A stretch of 64,000 nucleotides of DNA from assembly GCA_964629575.1 (NCBI GenBank), contig CAZVUM010000016.1, positions 1-64,000 of the forward strand, given 5' to 3'. Below the pieces are notes generated by a model. The model worked only from the letters and a program-made list of their open reading frames with translations, searched no databases and had not been told where the DNA came from. Shown piece by piece: positions 41,497-49,396 of this stretch. Positions within the stretch are counted from its first letter, which is position 1. Every line of letters starts with the position of its first letter. The position numbers were made by a program, and so were the translations under genes. The stretch comes from JAYPWI01 sp964629575. Its GTDB lineage: Bacteria > Actinomycetota > Acidimicrobiia > Acidimicrobiales > Poriferisodalaceae.

Positions 41497-43292
41497 CGAC
41501 TGACCCCGGGGATCGCGACGCCGACGCCTTCCCACACGCCCATCGACAGGGCATCTGGGGGGCACCGCTCGATGCAGAGCCCGCAACGGATACAGGCCGA
41601 TTCGTCCAGGAGCAGTGCCGTGCCCTCACCGCCGCCAACCTCGACGGCGGGAACGAGAGAGATGAGATCGAGCGGGCAGACGTCGGCGCAAAGTCCGCAC
41701 AGCACGCAGGCAGACGGGTCGAGCAGAATGTTTGCGAAACACCGCAGACAGCGCGACGCCTCACACCGCGCCTGCTCGGGCGTGAGACCGAGCTCGATCT
41801 CACGGAGCCCGATCCGACGCTCGGACGGGATCATCGGAATGCTCACCCGGTTGTGGTCATCGTAGTCATCGCGGAGTCGGTGGAACTGCTCGAGTTCCAC
41901 CATCCGGCCCTCCGGGCGGGCGGTCTCGGAATCACCCGAGAGCGACCGGTGGATTCCCTCCGCGGCCCGGCGTCCGTCGGCGATCGCGTCGATCAGGTTA
42001 CGGGGGCCGTGGGCCGCGTCACCGCCGGCCCAGACTCCGGGGAGCGTCGTCGCCAGCGCGTCGTCGACACCGAGCGTGTGGCGCGGTGAGATCTCGAGCG
42101 CGGTGCCCTCGATGGCGTCGAGGTCGACGGCCTGACCGATCGCGAGGATGACCGTGTCGGCCCCGTGGACGAGCCGGTCGTCCTCGTCGAAGGTCGGAGC
42201 GAAGCGCCCGTCGGCGTCGAACACCGACCTGACACCCACCGTCTCCAGCCCCTTCACCGTGCCGTTCTCGACGACGATGCGGGCGGGTCCCCGGCGATGG
42301 GCAAAGCGGATACCTTCGTCGCGGGCGTCCTCCAGCTCCTGACGCGAGGCGGGCAGTTCCGTCTCGCTCTCGAGCGACACGACCAGCACTTCGGTGGCGC
42401 CCGCCCGCATCGCCGTCCGGGCGACGTCAACCGCGTCACGCACACCTACATCGGCTCCCGACGTCGGAGCCGCGTCCGGGCCCGACCGGCCCTGTGCCTC
42501 GTCGTACGCGGCGGCACGGAGCGCGGTTCGGGCCGCATCGAGCGCGACGTTTCCTCCACCGATCACCACCACACGATCGCCGATGTCGACGTGGAACCCC
42601 TGGTTGATGTTGAGCAGGAACTCAACGGCGCGAAACACGCCGTCGGCGTCGTGGCCGGGGATGTCGAGATCGCGGCCCTTCGTTGCGCCGATGGCGAGGA
42701 ACGTGGCGTCGAAGTCCGCTCCCAGCGCCTCGAGGGTGACATCTCGGCCCAGTCTGGTGCCCAGCTGGACCTCGACCCCGAGCCCTACGATCGAGGCGAT
42801 CTCGGCATCGAGGAGCTCACGGTCGAGGCGGTACTCGGGGATACCGAGGCGCATCATGCCCCCGAGGACGGTGGACTCCTCGAAGATCGTCACCGAGTAG
42901 CCGAGCAGCCGCAGGTCATGGGCCGCGGCGAGACCGGCGGGGCCGCCGCCAACCACCGCGACGCGCTCGCCGCGTTGCACGGCAGCCGGGGCATCGACTG
43001 CGTCCCACCGGGATGCCTCACCGGCCTCGGCGCCGAACTGTTCGGTGACAAAACGTTTGAGCGCACGAATCGCTATGGGCTCGTCGATCTGCCCTCGGCG
43101 GCACGCGTCTTCACACGGAGCGGCGCACACCCGCCCACACACCGACGCGAACGGGTTCGGCAGTCGAGCGGTGAGGTATGCCTGCTCGTCGAGGCCATCG
43201 GCAATCGCTGCAACGTAGGCGCCGGCGTTGGTGTGCACCGGACACGCCGCCAGACACGGGATGTTCTCATCGAAATACGAGAGTGGTTCCAT
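41493..43292 (-). CDS. GltD-like FAD/NAD(P)-binding oxidoreductase with two C-terminal [4Fe-4S] clusters
   Basis: This is a 599-residue flavoprotein. The N-terminal cysteine-rich domain (NIPCLAACPVHTNAG; CGRVCAAPCEDACRRG) is that of glutamate synthase small subunit and related enzymes. It is followed by an FAD motif VAVVGGGPAGLAAAHDL, an NAD(P) motif RVVVIGGGNVALDAAR and a second FAD block GVWAGGDAAHGPRNLI. The C-terminus is a two-cluster ferredoxin (CVLCGLCADVCPLD; CIRCGLCIERCPPDA). Joined to cytochrome b by ATGA overlap, it would pass electrons between NAD(P)H or ferredoxin and the membrane quinone system. Direction and donor are unknown. Confidence 0.87.
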   Translation of the reverse strand: MEPLSYFDENIPCLAACPVHTNAGAYVAAIADGLDEQAYLTARLPNPFASVCGRVCAAPCEDACRRGQIDEPIAIRALKRFVTEQFGAEAGEASRWDAVDAPAAVQRGERVAVVGGGPAGLAAAHDLRLLGYSVTIFEESTVLGGMMRLGIPEYRLDRELLDAEIASIVGLGVEVQLGTRLGRDVTLEALGADFDATFLAIGATKGRDLDIPGHDADGVFRAVEFLLNINQGFHVDIGDRVVVIGGGNVALDAARTALRAAAYDEAQGRSGPDAAPTSGADVGVRDAVDVARTAMRAGATEVLVVSLESETELPASRQELEDARDEGIRFAHRRGPARIVVENGTVKGLETVGVRSVFDADGRFAPTFDEDDRLVHGADTVILAIGQAVDLDAIEGTALEISPRHTLGVDDALATTLPGVWAGGDAAHGPRNLIDAIADGRRAAEGIHRSLSGDSETARPEGRMVELEQFHRLRDDYDDHNRVSIPMIPSERRIGLREIELGLTPEQARCEASRCLRCFANILLDPSACVLCGLCADVCPLDLISLVPAVEVGGGEGTALLLDESACIRCGLCIERCPPDALSMGVWEGVGVAIPGVSR

Positions 43293-43298
43293 GGCAGC

Positions 43299-43553
43299 TC
43301 AAACGATCCCGCGACGCTGCGCGACACGCAGCCCAACGAACCCAACCGCCACCGCGACCAACCAGATCACCACGCCGACGGTGTCCGCGACCCAGGAGGA
43401 GGCCTCCGACATCGTGGTCGTCTGCAGGACCTTCGACGGCAACCAGGCGGCGGCGACCCCGAAATAGACGAGGATCGCCGCCGCCTTGAGCGGTGCCGGC
43501 AGCCGGGCGAGGCGTGGCTCGGAGCCCGACCCGCTCGGCGCCGCGTCCGTCAT
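43299..43553 (-). CDS. Small two-span membrane protein in the redox operon
   Basis: ATG 43553 overlaps the stop of the EB_dh-like gene (ATGA). The 84-residue product has two hydrophobic spans (LKAAAILVYFGVAAAWLP and WVADTVGVVIWLVAVAVGFVGL) and a short polar N-terminus. No family is recognised. Its place between a periplasmic haem lipoprotein and a cytoplasmic flavoprotein suggests a membrane linker subunit, which is inference. Confidence 0.7.
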   Translation of the reverse strand: MTDAAPSGSGSEPRLARLPAPLKAAAILVYFGVAAAWLPSKVLQTTTMSEASSWVADTVGVVIWLVAVAVGFVGLRVAQRRGIV

Positions 43554-44425
43554 GAGAACGCCACCTCGATCCAACCCTGGTTGGCGCTCTGCACGTGACC
43601 CTCGTCCTCCCAGCCGTCGGGCCCGTTGTCGGCGTCCCAGTAGGCAACAGCGAGCCTAGCCGTCGAACCCATCGCGAACTGGGCGTCCTGGCTGTCGCCG
43701 GTGTCGAGGGGACGGCTCATCTCGAAGGTCCAGGTCCCCGCCTCGTCAGCCGTCGAAGCGGTGTGGGTCCACACGCCGAGCAGACTGTTCTCGCCCGTGT
43801 CAGTGTTGTCATCCTCACGCTCGGTCGGGATCGTCGCCCACTCGTCGTCGAAGTTGCAGGCGCTGTCGTTGCCCGGGTCGTGGTCGACGCCAGGCTCCGA
43901 CACCGCACCACCGGTCTGCTCACCGGCTGCGCACTCGAGCTCCCAATGCCAGATGTCGACCATGCCGAAGCTCGTGTCACGGTCATCGTCCTCGGCACCC
44001 ATGTGCTCGGCCGCAGCGGAGTCGATCGCCCATTGGACAGCCGCGGCTCCCGAAAGGTGACCATCCTCGGGATCGAAGTTGTAGTCGTCGTCGACCTGGA
44101 AAAGTACATAGACATCGGTGCCGTCGTGGGCAACCTTGACCGTGGCGTCGTGTGACTCCACCGACTCATCAGAGATCGCCTCGAGGGTCATATCGAGACC
44201 CTCCACATCGGCCCAGTCGGCGGCATCACCGTCGACGGTGATCCCGTCAGCCGCGACCGCGGCAATGGTTCGAACCGGACCCTCGTCCCCATCGCTGTCC
44301 GACGTCGATACCGTCGGCTCAGCGGTGTCCGTCGCGGAGTCGCCCGCTGTCGTCGAGTCGCCGCTCGAACAGGCTGCGGCGATGACCGCCAGAGCCGCGG
44401 CTACCGCGAAGAATTTCAACTTCAT
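43550..44425 (-). CDS. Lipoprotein with ethylbenzene-dehydrogenase-type (EB_dh) haem-binding-like domain
   Basis: ATG 44425 gives a lipoprotein signal MKLKFFAVAAALAVIAAACSSG (lipobox IAAAC), and the product has 291 residues. After an acidic Ser/Thr linker, the main domain follows the EB_dh pattern: VDGDAADWADVEG at the start, DGTDVYVLFQVDDDYN, VQWAID, a conserved FGMVDIWHWELE and a C-terminal ARLAVAYWDADNG. EB_dh domains bind haem b in the gamma subunits of ethylbenzene and related dehydrogenases and also occur in stand-alone cytochromes. It is the first gene of the redox operon, with a DosR-like box and a -10 candidate upstream. Confidence 0.75.
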   Translation of the reverse strand: MKLKFFAVAAALAVIAAACSSGDSTTAGDSATDTAEPTVSTSDSDGDEGPVRTIAAVAADGITVDGDAADWADVEGLDMTLEAISDESVESHDATVKVAHDGTDVYVLFQVDDDYNFDPEDGHLSGAAAVQWAIDSAAAEHMGAEDDDRDTSFGMVDIWHWELECAAGEQTGGAVSEPGVDHDPGNDSACNFDDEWATIPTEREDDNTDTGENSLLGVWTHTASTADEAGTWTFEMSRPLDTGDSQDAQFAMGSTARLAVAYWDADNGPDGWEDEGHVQSANQGWIEVAFS

Positions 44426-44475
44426 GATCAGTAGTTCCTCTGTTGTCTCGGGCCCGACCGGGTCCCACCACCCGG

Positions 44476-44518
44476 ACATTAGGGGGACGGGGGTAGGGGT
44501 ATTAGGGTCCTAGGTCCC
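44476..44518 (-). promoter_or_regulatory. Promoter of the redox operon with a DosR-like box
   Basis: GGGTCCTAGGTCCC (44505-44518) is a near-perfect palindrome of the GGGnCC...CCC type. On the minus strand a -10 candidate TAATGT (44476-44481) lies 23 bases further on, so the box sits just upstream of the expected -35 position, as for an activator. A GGGGTA run (44494-44499) flanks it, as it does at the other strong boxes in the window. Confidence 0.55.
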
Positions 44519-44525
44519 GACTTCC

Positions 44526-44892
44526 TCGCCGCCGGCACAGGTGGCAGAGCCCGCCCGACCACCCGACCAAGGGGTGGCGTCGGTCGGTGGCCGTGGATGT
44601 CGTCGCCTGACATGCCACGCATCATCGGCGCCTGTGCGTACGTCGTGCTGCGGTGACCATCCACCGAACCCGTTCCGCACTCGGGCCATCGAGTCCGCGC
44701 GCGGACTCGGCGATCTGGGGAGACCGAGGTCGATGTCCCCGCGACGCTCGACTCGAGAATACGGCTGCTCAGCGGCCTGAAATCCGAGAATGGCGCGCAG
44801 CGTCAAAGCATCATGGTTGCCGTCGAGATTCCCCGACATCGCCAGGTTCCCTACCAGACCGCAGACTTTGCCATCGCTATGCAACAGGTCGC
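44526..44892. other. No recognisable gene
   Basis: The ORFs that cross this stretch on either strand lack ribosome sites, family motifs and coding character. It lies between the redox-operon promoter and the dodecin stop. It may hold decayed sequence; nothing specific is seen. Confidence 0.4.
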
Positions 44893-45108
44893 TCAGTTGT
44901 CGTATCGGAACCCGACCTTGAGCGTGACCTGAAAATGCTGCACCGTTCCATCGTCGGTACCCAGGTGGCCGCGGATACCGGTTACCTCGAACCAATCGAG
45001 GTTCCGCAATGACTCGGCGGCTTTCTTCAGGCCATTCCTCATCGCGGCGTCAACCCCGTCGGGAGACGTACCAACTATCTCACTCACTGCATACGTCGCG
45101 TCAGCCAT
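44893..45108 (-). CDS. Dodecin
   Basis: The 71-residue product has the dodecin pattern: YAVSEIVGTSPDGVDAAMRNGLKKAAESLRNLDWFEVTGIRGHL, with the flavin-stacking Trp in LDWFEV, and C-terminal HFQVTLKVGFRYDN. Dodecins form hollow dodecamers that store and protect flavins (and sometimes CoA). AAGGAG lies 7 bases before ATG 45108. A DosR-like box lies about 57 bases upstream, shared with the divergent universal stress gene. Confidence 0.92.
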   Translation of the reverse strand: MADATYAVSEIVGTSPDGVDAAMRNGLKKAAESLRNLDWFEVTGIRGHLGTDDGTVQHFQVTLKVGFRYDN

Positions 45109-45164
45109 CACAGTCTCCTTCATATGTGCGTCCTCAGTCTGAGGGACCCACCGATGTGAGCCAA

Positions 45165-45178
45165 GGGTCCAATGACCC
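45165..45178. promoter_or_regulatory. DosR-like box between dodecin and universal stress protein genes
   Basis: GGGTCCAATGACCC is an imperfect palindrome matching the GGGnCn...GnCCC form of the other boxes. It lies about 57 bases before the dodecin ATG and about 190 bases before the divergent universal stress gene. Confidence 0.4.
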
Positions 45179-45367
45179 GACTCGGCGGGCGACAACTCGG
45201 CGGGTGCGGGCAACAGATCGGCTGACGTGACCGGTCTTTCGAAACGAGCGGGTCCCGATGATCGGCTCAGCGCTACAGCTGTCACTACACCGAGGACCTC
45301 CGCCTCTATCGACGAGCGATCTCTGTGCCCAAGGTGGAGCCACCAGAGCACAAGAGGCGGTGCAGCC

Positions 45368-46183
45368 GTGAATTCCAGCCCCCATCCGACGATGCAGACC
45401 ATCCTGGTCGGAACCGATGGGTCCGACCTCGCCCGGCGCGCCGTTGTGGTCGGTCGGGCGTTCGCGGCTGCAGCCGGGCTGCCCGCTCAAGTAGTGAAGA
45501 TCACGGCGCCGGATGTGCCATCGAGCAACGCTGCCAACGGGTGTATCGATCGATCGCTTGCCGCTCGGACCCCCGCTGAAGGGCTGCTCGACGTCGCATC
45601 GCAAACCGGCACCACCGCCCTCTGCATCGCCAGCCACGGTCGAGGACCGCTGGGGCGATCGCTCTTCGGTTCGGTCACCGCAGAACTGCTGCGGTCCGCC
45701 CCCGATCCACTGCTCATCGTCGGACGTGAGTTCCGAGGCGCATCGCATCGCCGATGCCGTTGGTCGCCCGACACCGTTGTCGCCCTGGTGGACGGCACCA
45801 GCGAGTCCGAGGCCATGCTGCCATTCGCCCAGCGCGCCGCACAGATGCTCGGGTCCAATCTCGAGGTCACGGCCGTGGCGCGGAGCGAACCCAAACCGCT
45901 CCGAGGAGCTCCAGAGAGCGGCCTCCGTTGGCATGAGGCGGAGTACCTCGATCGGCTCGTGCAGGGACTCGACGAAGAGGGAGCGGCATCGCTCGTGCTC
46001 AGGGATCCGATCGGCACCGTGGGTGCGCTCCGGGACTTGACTCGGACTCCTCCCTTCGAGCCCGCTGACACAACCCACCACCTCATCGTCGTCGCACGCA
46101 GCCGCTCGGGTGACGGTCAGCGTCAGATCCGCCGCATCGCGGACAGGGTCCCTGTGCCAGTCCTCGTGAGTTCACCGGCTTGA
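45368..46183 (+). CDS. Universal stress protein (two-domain)
   Basis: This protein has about 271 residues with two UspA-like domains. The first is clear: MQTILVGTDGSDLARRAVVVG and the ATP-binding-type block IASHGRGPLGRSLFGSVTAELL. The second is more divergent (DTVVALVDGTSESEAMLPFA ... TTHHLIVVARSRSGDG) and lacks the full glycine motif. GTG 45368 (GAGGCGG upstream) is chosen; ATG 45392 is an alternative nearer the conserved start. Tandem-domain members are typical of the mycobacterial DosR regulon. Confidence 0.85.
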   Translation: MNSSPHPTMQTILVGTDGSDLARRAVVVGRAFAAAAGLPAQVVKITAPDVPSSNAANGCIDRSLAARTPAEGLLDVASQTGTTALCIASHGRGPLGRSLFGSVTAELLRSAPDPLLIVGREFRGASHRRCRWSPDTVVALVDGTSESEAMLPFAQRAAQMLGSNLEVTAVARSEPKPLRGAPESGLRWHEAEYLDRLVQGLDEEGAASLVLRDPIGTVGALRDLTRTPPFEPADTTHHLIVVARSRSGDGQRQIRRIADRVPVPVLVSSPA

Positions 46184-46199
46184 CGGAAGCTCCGAATCA

Positions 46200-46213
46200 G
46201 GGCCCTTGGCCCC
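46200..46213. promoter_or_regulatory. DosR-like box before a small membrane protein
   Basis: GGGCCCTTGGCCCC lies in the gap after the universal stress gene and is followed by TACC, as in the strong boxes. Its end is 35 bases before ATG 46249. If that ATG is leaderless, the box falls at about -49 to -36, the usual activator position. Confidence 0.5.
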
Positions 46214-46248
46214 TACCGCAAGAACCGATTCTCCATCACAGTTGCACT

Positions 46249-46428
46249 ATGTGGTTTGATCGCTTGTGGTACAGGATATGGGTACCGCTTGCCTTCCTGC
46301 AGACGCTGATCGTCATGAAGTGGGCCGTGTGGGGTGCAGATCTGTTCACGATCGCGATCACGGTAGCTGTGGCCAGCTCCTTCCTCGTGCGACTGATCGT
46401 GTGGCAGATCCAGTCGGATCCGTACTAG
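46249..46428 (+). CDS. Small membrane protein (59 aa), unknown
   Basis: ATG 46249 opens MWFDRLWYRIWVPLAFLQTL and continues with a second hydrophobic span (FTIAITVAVASSFLVRLIVW). The protein is Trp-rich at both membrane borders. There is no Shine-Dalgarno sequence, so a leaderless start is possible; a longer frame from 46180 would run through the regulatory box and is rejected. No family is recognised. Confidence 0.6.
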   Translation: MWFDRLWYRIWVPLAFLQTLIVMKWAVWGADLFTIAITVAVASSFLVRLIVWQIQSDPY

Positions 46429-46444
46429 CCCGGATACGCCGACC

Positions 46445-46726
46445 TCATACCCTCAGTAGGCGTTCGATCGCGCCGACGGCTTCGGCGATCTTGTGGTCGC
46501 GGAGGGCCTCGTCGGTCTCGTTGGCGTCGTTGACGCAGTTGTGGAGATGTTCGTCGAGCAGACCGAGTCCGAGGCTGCGCAGGGCGCTGGTCACCGACGA
46601 GAGCTGAGTCAGGACGTCGATGCAGTACTCGTCCTCATCGATCATGCGGGCCAGGCCACGTACCTGTCCTTCGATGAGTCGGAGTCGCTTCAGGTAGTCC
46701 TCGCGGTTGATCGAGTAGCCCGGCAT
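46445..46726 (-). CDS. csoR: CsoR/RcnR-family metal-sensing repressor
   Basis: The 93-residue all-helical protein follows the DUF156/CsoR pattern: YLKRLRLIEGQVRGLARMIDEDEYCIDVLTQ, then LLDEHLHNCV. The Cys-His-Cys copper ligands (YC, HxxxC in HLHNC) are all present, so Cu(I) sensing is likely. The copper ATPase gene 3 kb away is the natural target; a CATAC/GTATG inverted repeat before that gene could be its operator. ATG 46726 gives the normal family length. Confidence 0.88.
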   Translation of the reverse strand: MPGYSINREDYLKRLRLIEGQVRGLARMIDEDEYCIDVLTQLSSVTSALRSLGLGLLDEHLHNCVNDANETDEALRDHKIAEAVGAIERLLRV

Positions 46727-46787
46727 GATCTGGTCCTCGTTTCCCGGGGGGATCTGTGTTGACGAAGCTGACAGCAAGGGGGAGCGG

Positions 46788-48158
46788 TCATTGCTCGCGA
46801 CCGTTGCTCGCGCCGCCTCGCTCGCTCGGTGCAAACCTGAATTGTGCCAAGCGTTCATCCGACATCCGACGCGAATTGGCGGAGGATACTTGACCGGCGA
46901 GCGCCATGGCGGCGGTGACACGGCTGATCGCGGTGGCGAGGGACTCGGTGCGCCAGCGCTCGAATGGCTGTGGGGCGAGGAGGTCCCAGGAGCGGTCGAG
47001 GCGGTCGAGAACGAGGCGACGTTCTTCGGCTTCGGTCCAGGCAACGCGTTGGTGGTTCTGGGCCCATTCGAAATAGGACGAGATGACTCCACCGCCGTTC
47101 GCCATCAGATCGGGAACCACCGCGATCCCTCGATCGTTCAGAATCGCCTCGGCGGAAGGGGTCGTGGGGCCGTTGGCGCCCTCGACCACCAACTCGGCCG
47201 CCATGGTGCGGGCGATCGGGTCGGTGAGGGTGCCTTCGAGTGCTGCCGGGATTGCGATGTCGCAGTCGACGGCCAGGATCGAGCCTTGGACGGCGTCGCC
47301 GTCGGGATAGTCGACCAGTGCGTTGCCTGCTTGGATCCACGCCTGGACCGCGGCAGGATCGAGGCCATCGCTGGCGGTCACGCCGCCGGTGATGTCGCTG
47401 AGCGCGACGATGCGGGCCCCTCGCTGTTGGAGTTCGGTTGCCGCCCAATAGCCGACTGCGCCGAACCCTTCGACGGCCACGGCCGAATCAGTGATCTGGT
47501 GGCCGAGGTGGTCCCATGCGCGTTGGGCGACATGCGCGACGCCGACACCTGTCGAGGCAGCACGAAACAGGCTGCCCCCGAGGATCACGGGTTTGCCGGT
47601 GACGATCGCGGGGTCGGAGCGGCCTGCCTCCGCAGCGGCGTGCAACATCCAGGCCATGGTCTGTTCGTTGGTGCCGATATCGGGTGCTGGCACATCGACG
47701 TCGGCACCGATGTTGGGCAGGATCGCGAGGGTGTAGAGCCGGGTCACCTCGTGGAGTTCGCGGGCGCTGAGATCGGCTGGGTCGCAGTCGACACCGCCTT
47801 TTGCGCCGCCGAAAGGTAGACCGTGCAGGGCGGTCTTCCAGGTCATCAACCGGGCGAGCGCGGTCACATCGTCGAGCTCGACACCGGCGCGGAATCGGGT
47901 CCCGCCCTTCGCGGGGCCGAGCGCGTTGGAGTGCTGAACTCGATAGCCGGTCAGCACCGTCATGGAGCCATCGTCGCGCTGCAGAGGCAGCTCGACGATG
48001 AGTGACCGGCTAGCACAATGCAATGCACAGATCGTGGTCGGGTCGAGATCGAGTTCGGCGGTGACGCGCTCGAAGCGTTCGTGTTCCCAGGCCAGCAGCC
48101 CGGTCGGGGCACCGGGCGAGGGTTGCGCCGCTGCCGTCGCCGGCGATAGGGCGGTCAT
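46788..48158 (-). CDS. Glutamate dehydrogenase (Glu/Leu/Phe/Val dehydrogenase family)
   Basis: The 456-residue enzyme has the substrate block GGTRFRAGVELDDVTALARLMTWKTAL, the catalytic Lys region LPFGGAKGGVDCDP, PAPDIGTNEQTMAWM, and the Rossmann motif AVEGFGAVGYWAA. It links amino-acid and 2-oxoglutarate metabolism by NAD(P)-dependent deamination or amination. ATG 48158 overlaps the preceding methyltransferase stop (ATGA). It is the third gene of a minus-strand operon that begins with the SHOCT protein and a DosR-like box, so it is probably stress-regulated. The C-terminus has a 30-residue polar tail. Confidence 0.9.
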   Translation of the reverse strand: MTALSPATAAAQPSPGAPTGLLAWEHERFERVTAELDLDPTTICALHCASRSLIVELPLQRDDGSMTVLTGYRVQHSNALGPAKGGTRFRAGVELDDVTALARLMTWKTALHGLPFGGAKGGVDCDPADLSARELHEVTRLYTLAILPNIGADVDVPAPDIGTNEQTMAWMLHAAAEAGRSDPAIVTGKPVILGGSLFRAASTGVGVAHVAQRAWDHLGHQITDSAVAVEGFGAVGYWAATELQQRGARIVALSDITGGVTASDGLDPAAVQAWIQAGNALVDYPDGDAVQGSILAVDCDIAIPAALEGTLTDPIARTMAAELVVEGANGPTTPSAEAILNDRGIAVVPDLMANGGGVISSYFEWAQNHQRVAWTEAEERRLVLDRLDRSWDLLAPQPFERWRTESLATAISRVTAAMALAGQVSSANSRRMSDERLAQFRFAPSERGGASNGREQ

Positions 48159-48679
48159 GTCGGGTCCTGTGTGGATTCCAGTGGGCGGGCGACGATTTCT
48201 CGCCACACGCCCCAGCGCCGCACCTCGATAATGTCGAGGCCGGCCGCGGTCACGTTTCGAGCTACCTCGGCAAGTCCGGCGACCGGGTCGGCGACCGGGT
48301 CGGCGACCGAACAGAACACGCAGGCGGCGGTGACGCTGTCGAGAGATCCGTCGCCAAGGGGCAGCTGCTGTACGCCGGCGAGCTCGAATGTCGCGTGGAT
48401 CCTGTCGGTGGCCGCGACCTGCTGTGCCTTGGCCAGCATGTTCGTCGATACGTCGGTGCCGGTGAGCTCGACGTTCTCGGAGTAGAGACCGAGGTTACGG
48501 CCGGTGCCGACCCCCACTTCGAGGGTCGTGTCTCGGGCCTGTCGCAGGAGCCGTTTGCGCCGTCGCCGGACACCCATCAGGTCCATGGGTTTGTCGATCA
48601 GATCGTAGAAACGCGCGATTCGGTCATAGCGGGCGGTGACCGCATTCTGGGCCGACATCGGCGAGGCCGTGTCAGTCAC
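48155..48679 (-). CDS. Class I methyltransferase with a likely internal deletion
   Basis: The 174-residue protein has motif I TLEVGVGTGRNLGLY and the following LTGTDVSTNMLAKAQQ, but after the post-I block CVFCSVADPVADPVAGLAEVAR it jumps directly to the C-terminal NVTAAGLDIIEVRRWGVWREIVARP. About 40 residues normally found in between (the RPGG turn and LLEH strand) are missing in frame. It is therefore either non-functional or a shortened form. The VADPVADPVAG stretch is encoded by a 12-base tandem repeat. GTG 48679 overlaps the SHOCT stop (GTGA); the stop overlaps the glutamate dehydrogenase start. Confidence 0.65.
   Translation of the reverse strand: MTDTASPMSAQNAVTARYDRIARFYDLIDKPMDLMGVRRRRKRLLRQARDTTLEVGVGTGRNLGLYSENVELTGTDVSTNMLAKAQQVAATDRIHATFELAGVQQLPLGDGSLDSVTAACVFCSVADPVADPVAGLAEVARNVTAAGLDIIEVRRWGVWREIVARPLESTQDPT
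48278..48310. repeat. 12-base tandem repeat inside the methyltransferase gene
   Basis: GGCGACCGGGTC is repeated at 48278-48289 and 48290-48301, with a partial third copy (GGCGACCG) to about 48309. It adds four-residue units (VADP) in frame and could slip in replication. Confidence 0.7.
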
Positions 48680-48951
48680 CGGAGTTCGCTGACTCGTTCG
48701 CGGTACTCCTCAGTCGAGATCTCGCCGCTGGCGTAGCGCTCGGCGAGTATCTCGCGGGCCCGAGCGCCCGGCTCCGGTGCTGGGCCTCGAGTTGGTCCGG
48801 TGGGGCGATCGGCGGCGCGCACGAGCCACACGATGAGCACGACGAACAGAACCATCATGGCGACGCCCCACAACCACATCCACCCGCCACCCCAGCCGTT
48901 CATGTGGTCGAAGCCATTGGCGTCGGCCAACACTGCTGCTGCCACGGACAT
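48676..48951 (-). CDS. SHOCT-domain membrane protein
   Basis: The 91-residue protein has one transmembrane span (WMWLWGVAMMVLFVVLIVWLVRAA) after a Gly/Trp-rich segment, and a C-terminal SHOCT motif (ILAERYASGEISTEEYRERVSEL). SHOCT proteins are small, often membrane-linked and of mostly unknown function. ATG 48951 has AAAGGGAG upstream. It is the first gene of the operon with the methyltransferase and glutamate dehydrogenase, about 84 bases downstream of a strong DosR-like palindrome. Confidence 0.82.
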   Translation of the reverse strand: MSVAAAVLADANGFDHMNGWGGGWMWLWGVAMMVLFVVLIVWLVRAADRPTGPTRGPAPEPGARAREILAERYASGEISTEEYRERVSELR

Positions 48952-49035
48952 CACGCTGAACTCCCTTTCGGTAGATCGATGTGGCCTCCCAGGCTCGAGG
49001 CCCTGAGCGAATCGTTGCGCCCTGGCGCTCCACAG

Positions 49036-49057
49036 GGTAGGGCCCAAGGTCCCTACC
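49036..49057. promoter_or_regulatory. Strong 22-base DosR-like palindrome before the SHOCT operon
   Basis: The arms GGTAGGG (49036-49042) and CCCTACC (49051-49057) flank the core GGGCCCAAGGTCCC (49040-49053); the whole is a near-perfect palindrome. On the minus strand it reads TAGGGGTAGGGACCTTGG, identical over 20 bases with the box before the copper ATPase at 49683-49702. Confidence 0.6.
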
Positions 49058-49396
49058 CCTATCCCCTACCACCTGAGACCTACGGCCATCCGCGGCGTCC
49101 GCTCCGGCCCCTGCGCGTGAACACAAGACCGTCACGACCCTCGCTTGGTCGTCGTGACCGGCGGGCCTGGCGCAGCTAGGACCGCGGTCGTGGCATGGCG
49201 CCGGCACCCCCGGGCGAACCATCGTCGAAAGCTTTCGGCGCCAGCATCAGGAACGAAGTCAGCAACCGGGCGGCCGCTGGTTTCCTCGTGAAGCGTCATC
49301 GTGCCAAGCTCTCGGCATTCCCAAGTTGACGAAGGTCCGGGGTTCGCGCATAGCCCCGGATGACAGCGCCGTGGCCCTCAACGGTGGGGGCTGGCG
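49058..49396. other. No recognisable gene
   Basis: This lies between the SHOCT-operon box and the histidine kinase remnant. No ORF here shows family motifs. Since both flanks are related to a DosR/DevS-like system, it may be debris of a lost two-component locus; nothing in the sequence proves that. Confidence 0.35.

Noticed and set aside
44510..44995. 161-codon minus-strand frame next to the dodecin gene
   Set aside because: It overlaps the dodecin gene in another frame, has no ribosome site and no recognisable motifs.
46143..46155. ACAGGGTCCCTGT palindrome
   Set aside because: It resembles a DosR-like half-box pair but lies inside the universal stress coding sequence and its spacing is shorter (GGG-T-CCC), so it was not counted as a sixth site.
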